Assembly: GCA_964560135.1 (NCBI GenBank)
Contig: CAZLKN010000060.1
Span: 1-16,795 of the forward strand
Reading direction: 5' to 3'
DNA length: 16,795 nucleotides
DNA from: CAZLKN01 sp964560135
Lineage (GTDB): Bacteria > Actinomycetota > JAICYB01
Shown here piece by piece: positions 14,772 to 16,795 of the stretch. The notes under the pieces are model-generated. The model made no database searches. It was given only the letters and a program-made list of their open reading frames with translations, and had not been told where the DNA came from. The first letter of the stretch is position 1, and the number at the start of each line of letters is the position of its first letter. The position numbers were made by a program, and so were the translations under genes.

Positions 14772-15212
14772 ATGCTGCGGGTTAGGGATGTCTCACGTGT
14801 CGTCGTCCTTGATGCTCAAGGCGCTGTTCTGCTCGTCCGTTATGTGGATTCGCAGACCGATGAGAGTTACTGGGTGCCACCAGGCGGGGCGGTCGAGCCC
14901 GGGGAAGACCATCGGGCTGCCGCGAAGCGCGAGCTGGCTGAAGAGACTGGTCTGGTTGCTGAAATCGGCGAGGAACGGTGGATGCGACGCTTTGACCTCG
15001 TCATGCGAACAGAAACGGTTGATCAGGTTGAGCGCTTCTTCGTCGTTCGGGTCGCCTCAGTAGCGCCGCCTGTGCACAACTCCTCGCCGGAGGACATCAT
15101 GGAGCATCGCTGGTGGTCTCGACAGGCGCTAGAGGATTCGTCTGAAACTATCTACCCTGAGGACCTCCGTGAGAGACTCACTCTGCTTCTGACCGATGAG
15201 ACGGACGCATAA
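14772..15212 (+). CDS. Cassette 2: Nudix hydrolase
   Basis: 146 residues from ATG at 14772; GTG codons at 14766 and 14769 are also possible and lie only a few nt inside the cassette, so the AGGG of the preceding attC (14753-14756) may serve as ribosome binding site. The Nudix box is complete: G39 to L61, pattern G-x5-E-x7-RE-x2-EE-x-G (GAVEPGE ... RELAEETGL), which binds the metal that activates hydrolysis of nucleoside-diphosphate-linked substrates. The substrate cannot be told; the WVPPGGAVEPGE opening resembles general MutT/ADP-ribose-type enzymes. The TAA stop lies inside the R'' box of attC 2. Confidence 0.93.
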   Translation: MLRVRDVSRVVVLDAQGAVLLVRYVDSQTDESYWVPPGGAVEPGEDHRAAAKRELAEETGLVAEIGEERWMRRFDLVMRTETVDQVERFFVVRVASVAPPVHNSSPEDIMEHRWWSRQALEDSSETIYPEDLRERLTLLLTDETDA

Positions 15213-15275
15213 CTTGCGCGTGCACCCGACTGCTCGCCTGCGGTTCGCAGCGGGTGACGCGCAGGGTCGTTAGCC
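15207..15275 (+). other. attC site 2 (69 bp, divergent type)
   Basis: R'' GCATAAC (15207-15213) and R' GTTAGCC (15269-15275) flank arms TGCGCGT-G-CACCCG and CGGGTG-ACGCGCA, with one extrahelical G on the left arm. The tip is a small hairpin CTGCG-GTT-CGCAG (15238-15250). It is shorter than the other attC sites and has a different arm sequence. Confidence 0.88.
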
Positions 15276-15280
15276 CGACG

Positions 15281-15796
15281 ATGACCGTTACTCCACTTCC
15301 ACCTCCCGCTGCGGATCAGGAGGAGTTCCAAGTTACGGCTGGAGAAGGCGACTGGCTTGTGGCGTGGCACCCGACGCAGCCTGTGCCCGACGGGACACCG
15401 CATGGTGCCAACGGGTGGTGCCTCACCGACGATGGCGGTGTCGTTCTTATCTCCGCCGATGGTGAGCGGTGGGGTTGGCTCGGGGGTCGTCCCGAAGGCG
15501 CTGAGACCTGGGAGGAGACATTCAGGCGCGAGATGCTCGAAGAAGCGTGCGCCGTCGTCTTGGACGCCAAGCTACTGGGCTTCAGTCGGGCTCGCTGTCT
15601 GAGCGGGCCCGAGAATGGTTTCGTTCTGGTCCGTTCGATCTGGCGAGCGACGGTGGAACTCCTTGAGTGGAAGCCCGACTTTGAGATCGGGTTCCGGAAG
15701 GTGCTTCGACGGCAGGACCTGTTGGGGGAGTTATGGATGGAGCCGGGGTTTGAGCCCCTGTACGCTCGCGGGCTTGCCGAGGCGGAACTCCTCTAG
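15281..15796 (+). CDS. Cassette 3: divergent Nudix-family protein
   Basis: 171 residues from ATG at 15281, 12 nt inside the cassette; the frame is open further upstream but that part is attC. A Nudix box lies at G69-A91 (GRPEGAE ... REMLEEACA): both REx2EE glutamates are present, but the usual glycine after EEx is Cys90. The metal-binding residues are kept, so activity is plausible. The N-terminal 45 residues are Pro-rich and unlike cassette 2, and outside the Nudix box the two proteins share little, so this is not a recent duplicate. Substrate unknown. AGGG of the previous attC lies 14 nt upstream of the ATG, which is too far for a strong ribosome binding site. Confidence 0.85.
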   Translation: MTVTPLPPPAADQEEFQVTAGEGDWLVAWHPTQPVPDGTPHGANGWCLTDDGGVVLISADGERWGWLGGRPEGAETWEETFRREMLEEACAVVLDAKLLGFSRARCLSGPENGFVLVRSIWRATVELLEWKPDFEIGFRKVLRRQDLLGELWMEPGFEPLYARGLAEAELL

Positions 15797-15814
15797 GTTG
15801 CGTTCAGCGTCGCG

Positions 15815-15919
15815 GGCTAACTCGGCGATGGCGCCGTCCAGTCCGTGCCGTAACCGCTCGACGGTACGCTTGCAGCCGAGGAGGCGCGACTTGCCGGCTC
15901 ATCGCCAGGATCGTTAGAC
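15815..15919 (+). other. attC site 3 (105 bp)
   Basis: R'' GGCTAAC (15815-15821) and R' GTTAGAC (15913-15919). The right arm GGCTCATCGCCAGGATC is nearly identical to that of attC 1 (GGCTTATCGCCAGGGTC), and the left arm CTCGGCGATG is shared too. The centre (about 15836-15890) is unrelated between sites, as usual for attC. Confidence 0.88.
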
Positions 15920-15972
15920 GCACGCGGAGGTGGTGACGGGTCAAGAGCTTCGTCCGGTCGCTGAGAGACTCA

Positions 15973-16287
15973 GTGCGCTTTTCGGGAAGAGTGAGCCGCG
16001 TCGAGTACTGGGCTTTCGTGTTGAAGGTATTCTTTCTTGTCGCGGTTGCCGGCCTGGTGGAGTTTGCTGTTGGTTGGGCGCAGGCGGTGGCGACGGGTCC
16101 GCTGACCGGCGTGGTCTTTCTGTTGGCTCTCGTCCCAGGCATCGCGATGGCTGTGCGTCGGCTGCATGATACTGGTAAGTCCGGCTGGTACCTCTTGCTG
16201 GGGCTGGTTCCGTTCGGGGTGCTGGCGCTGTTGGTTTTCATGTTTGAGGATGGCGATCCGAGCTCGAATCGTTATGGTCCCGGTTAG
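15973..16287 (+). CDS. Cassette 4: DUF805 family membrane protein
   Basis: 104 residues from GTG at 15973; a stop 36 nt upstream in frame leaves no earlier usual start, and the Shine-Dalgarno is weak. Hydrophobic segments lie at about 13-35, 42-62 and 71-91. The family signature is clear: GRVSRVEYW near the N-terminus, VRRLHDTGKSGWY (61-73) between the second and third segments, and DGDPSSNRYGPG at the end. DUF805 (YhaH-like) proteins are inner-membrane proteins of unknown function and are seen in several integron cassettes. It is promoterless as far as I can see, so expression probably depends on an upstream promoter. Confidence 0.93.
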   Translation: MRFSGRVSRVEYWAFVLKVFFLVAVAGLVEFAVGWAQAVATGPLTGVVFLLALVPGIAMAVRRLHDTGKSGWYLLLGLVPFGVLALLVFMFEDGDPSSNRYGPG

Positions 16288-16291
16288 ACCG

Positions 16292-16339
16292 GGTCAAAGG
16301 ATTGTCCCTCCGGTGAGTCACGTCGTCCGTGACTTGACC
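16292..16339 (+). repeat. Nested inverted repeat after the DUF805 gene
   Basis: Outer arms GGTCAA (16292-16297) and TTGACC (16334-16339) enclose a perfect inner hairpin GTCACG-TCGTC-CGTGAC (16317-16333). It begins 5 nt after the DUF805 stop and ends 17 nt before attC 4. It may act as a terminator or RNA stabiliser; there is no T-tract. No gene is seen between 16288 and 16607 apart from this structure, attC 4 and a further small inverted repeat (GGGAG...CTCCC near 16570-16587). Confidence 0.4.
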
Positions 16340-16356
16340 AGCGAGGTGGCGGCGAC

Positions 16357-16458
16357 GTCTAATTCGACGATGGGGCCGACCGCGACGCCGGCACCGTCGA
16401 CGACGCACGTGACGGTCGTTGTGGCACTCGCGGCGGCTCATCGCCTGGGTTGTTATCC
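16357..16458 (+). other. attC site 4 (102 bp)
   Basis: R'' GTCTAAT (16357-16363; last base differs from the usual AAC) and R' GTTATCC (16452-16458). The right arm GGCTCATCGCCTGGGTT matches attC 1 and attC 3 closely; the left arm TTCGACGATG is a variant of CTCGGCGATG. Confidence 0.85.
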
Positions 16459-16607
16459 CGACGATGAGGAGATCTTTGTAGGTCGTTGGTGCGAGTGTCA
16501 GCGTTGCTCGTGACTGAGTCCAGCTCCCTATGGAAGGCCTGATTCTCTGTCATCGAGCCTTCAGAAGCGGGAGTCCTGCGGCTCCCACTTCGCACACTTG
16601 GAGTGCT

Positions 16608-16795
16608 ATGGATCCACTACCTGAGTTCGAAGACACGGGGCTTCTCCGAATTTGCGAGGCATTTGATCGCGATTCAGCTGAGGCCATGCTCGCGCAGATC
16701 TGGGACGAGCTTCAGCGCCGCCACGGGATCGCGAGGAGTGTGAACCGCCCTGGGTTCGGTGGAGGCTTTCCGGTTTGGTGTTCGCTTCAGGGTCT
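16608..16795 (+). CDS. Cassette 5: possible phytanoyl-CoA dioxygenase-like protein, partial
   Basis: 62 codons from ATG at 16608 to the right edge; GGAG (16600-16603) lies 4 nt before the ATG. The visible part begins MDPLPEFEDTGLLRICEAFD and continues with IWDELQRRHGI, a pattern that recalls the N-terminal helix of PhyH-type Fe(II)/2-oxoglutarate oxygenases found in actinobacteria. The catalytic HxD...H residues would lie beyond the window, so the call is tentative. It is 155 nt inside its cassette, leaving room for its own promoter. Confidence 0.5.
   Translation, partial: MDPLPEFEDTGLLRICEAFDRDSAEAMLAQIWDELQRRHGIARSVNRPGFGGGFPVWCSLQG

Larger units (their letters stand above)
13539..16795 (+). 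mobile_element. Chromosomal integron: intI pseudogene, attI and at least five gene cassettes
   Basis: The element comprises the decayed intI, a candidate attI core at 14166-14172 and cassettes starting at 14167, 14760, 15270, 15914 and 16453, the last incomplete at the right edge. Leading core and own R'' box agree: cassette 1 GTTATCC with GGATAAC (exact), cassette 2 GTTATAC with GCATAAC (6/7), cassette 3 GTTAGCC with GGCTAAC (exact), cassette 4 GTTAGAC with GTCTAAT (6/7). This is the expected signature of cassettes inserted as circles by IntI. Cassettes hold single small genes with little spare DNA and visibly less GC-biased codons than the smc region. Confidence 0.9.

Noticed and set aside
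15930..16169. An alternative 79-codon frame at the start of cassette 4 with a GGAGG just ahead
   Set aside because: It overlaps the DUF805 gene in another frame and has no recognisable content; DUF805 motifs fix the real frame.
14661..16458. Regarding the repeated palindromes as a CRISPR array or REP elements
   Set aside because: Spacing matches whole genes, the centres vary, and the ends are GTTRRRY/RYYYAAC boxes, which identifies attC sites.

Overview
This looks like chromosomal DNA from a high-GC Gram-positive bacterium, most likely an actinobacterium, possibly a deep lineage such as Nitriliruptoria or Acidimicrobiia. The placement rests on GC-rich codon use, GTG starts, an smc-ftsY gene pair, and several -10-like hexamers (TANNCT) lying 6-8 nt before start codons that have no Shine-Dalgarno sequence, which suggests leaderless transcription. 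The class cannot be fixed from sequence alone.

Left region (1-6277, minus strand): two secreted proteins in a translationally coupled operon. The first gene encodes a 1626-residue exported protein with PKD domains, a MopE-type metal-binding motif, a thrombospondin C-terminal-like domain and three cadherin/Ig-like repeats. It overlaps the second gene by GTGA. The second gene is open at the left edge; it begins with GTG, has a signal peptide and carries a degenerate G-x-W...PL-x-G repeat.

Middle region (6491-13139, plus strand): smc (chromosome condensation), ftsY (SRP receptor), a small lipoprotein, and two tandem paralogous secreted proteins that share six cysteines. A convergent GroES-like gene (13136-13492, minus) shares its stop-codon CTAG with the last paralog.

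Right region (13539-16795): a chromosomal integron. A decayed integron integrase pseudogene (about half the protein left, first catalytic box lost, reading frame broken) points toward a candidate attI core GTTATCC at 14166. A cassette array follows, with four recognisable attC sites (14661-14765, 15207-15275, 15815-15919, 16357-16458). For every complete cassette the leading GTTRRRY-like core is the reverse complement, exact or with one mismatch, of the R'' box in that cassette's own terminal attC, as expected from circular cassettes. The cassettes carry, in order, a reversed small secreted/membrane protein, a Nudix hydrolase, a second divergent Nudix protein, a DUF805 membrane protein, and the start of a possible phytanoyl-CoA dioxygenase-like protein. 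The integrase runs in the same direction as the cassettes, the reverse of the classical class 1 layout, and a short ORF with a strong ribosome binding site starts inside the candidate attI. The integron next to core genes is the most notable content of the window.
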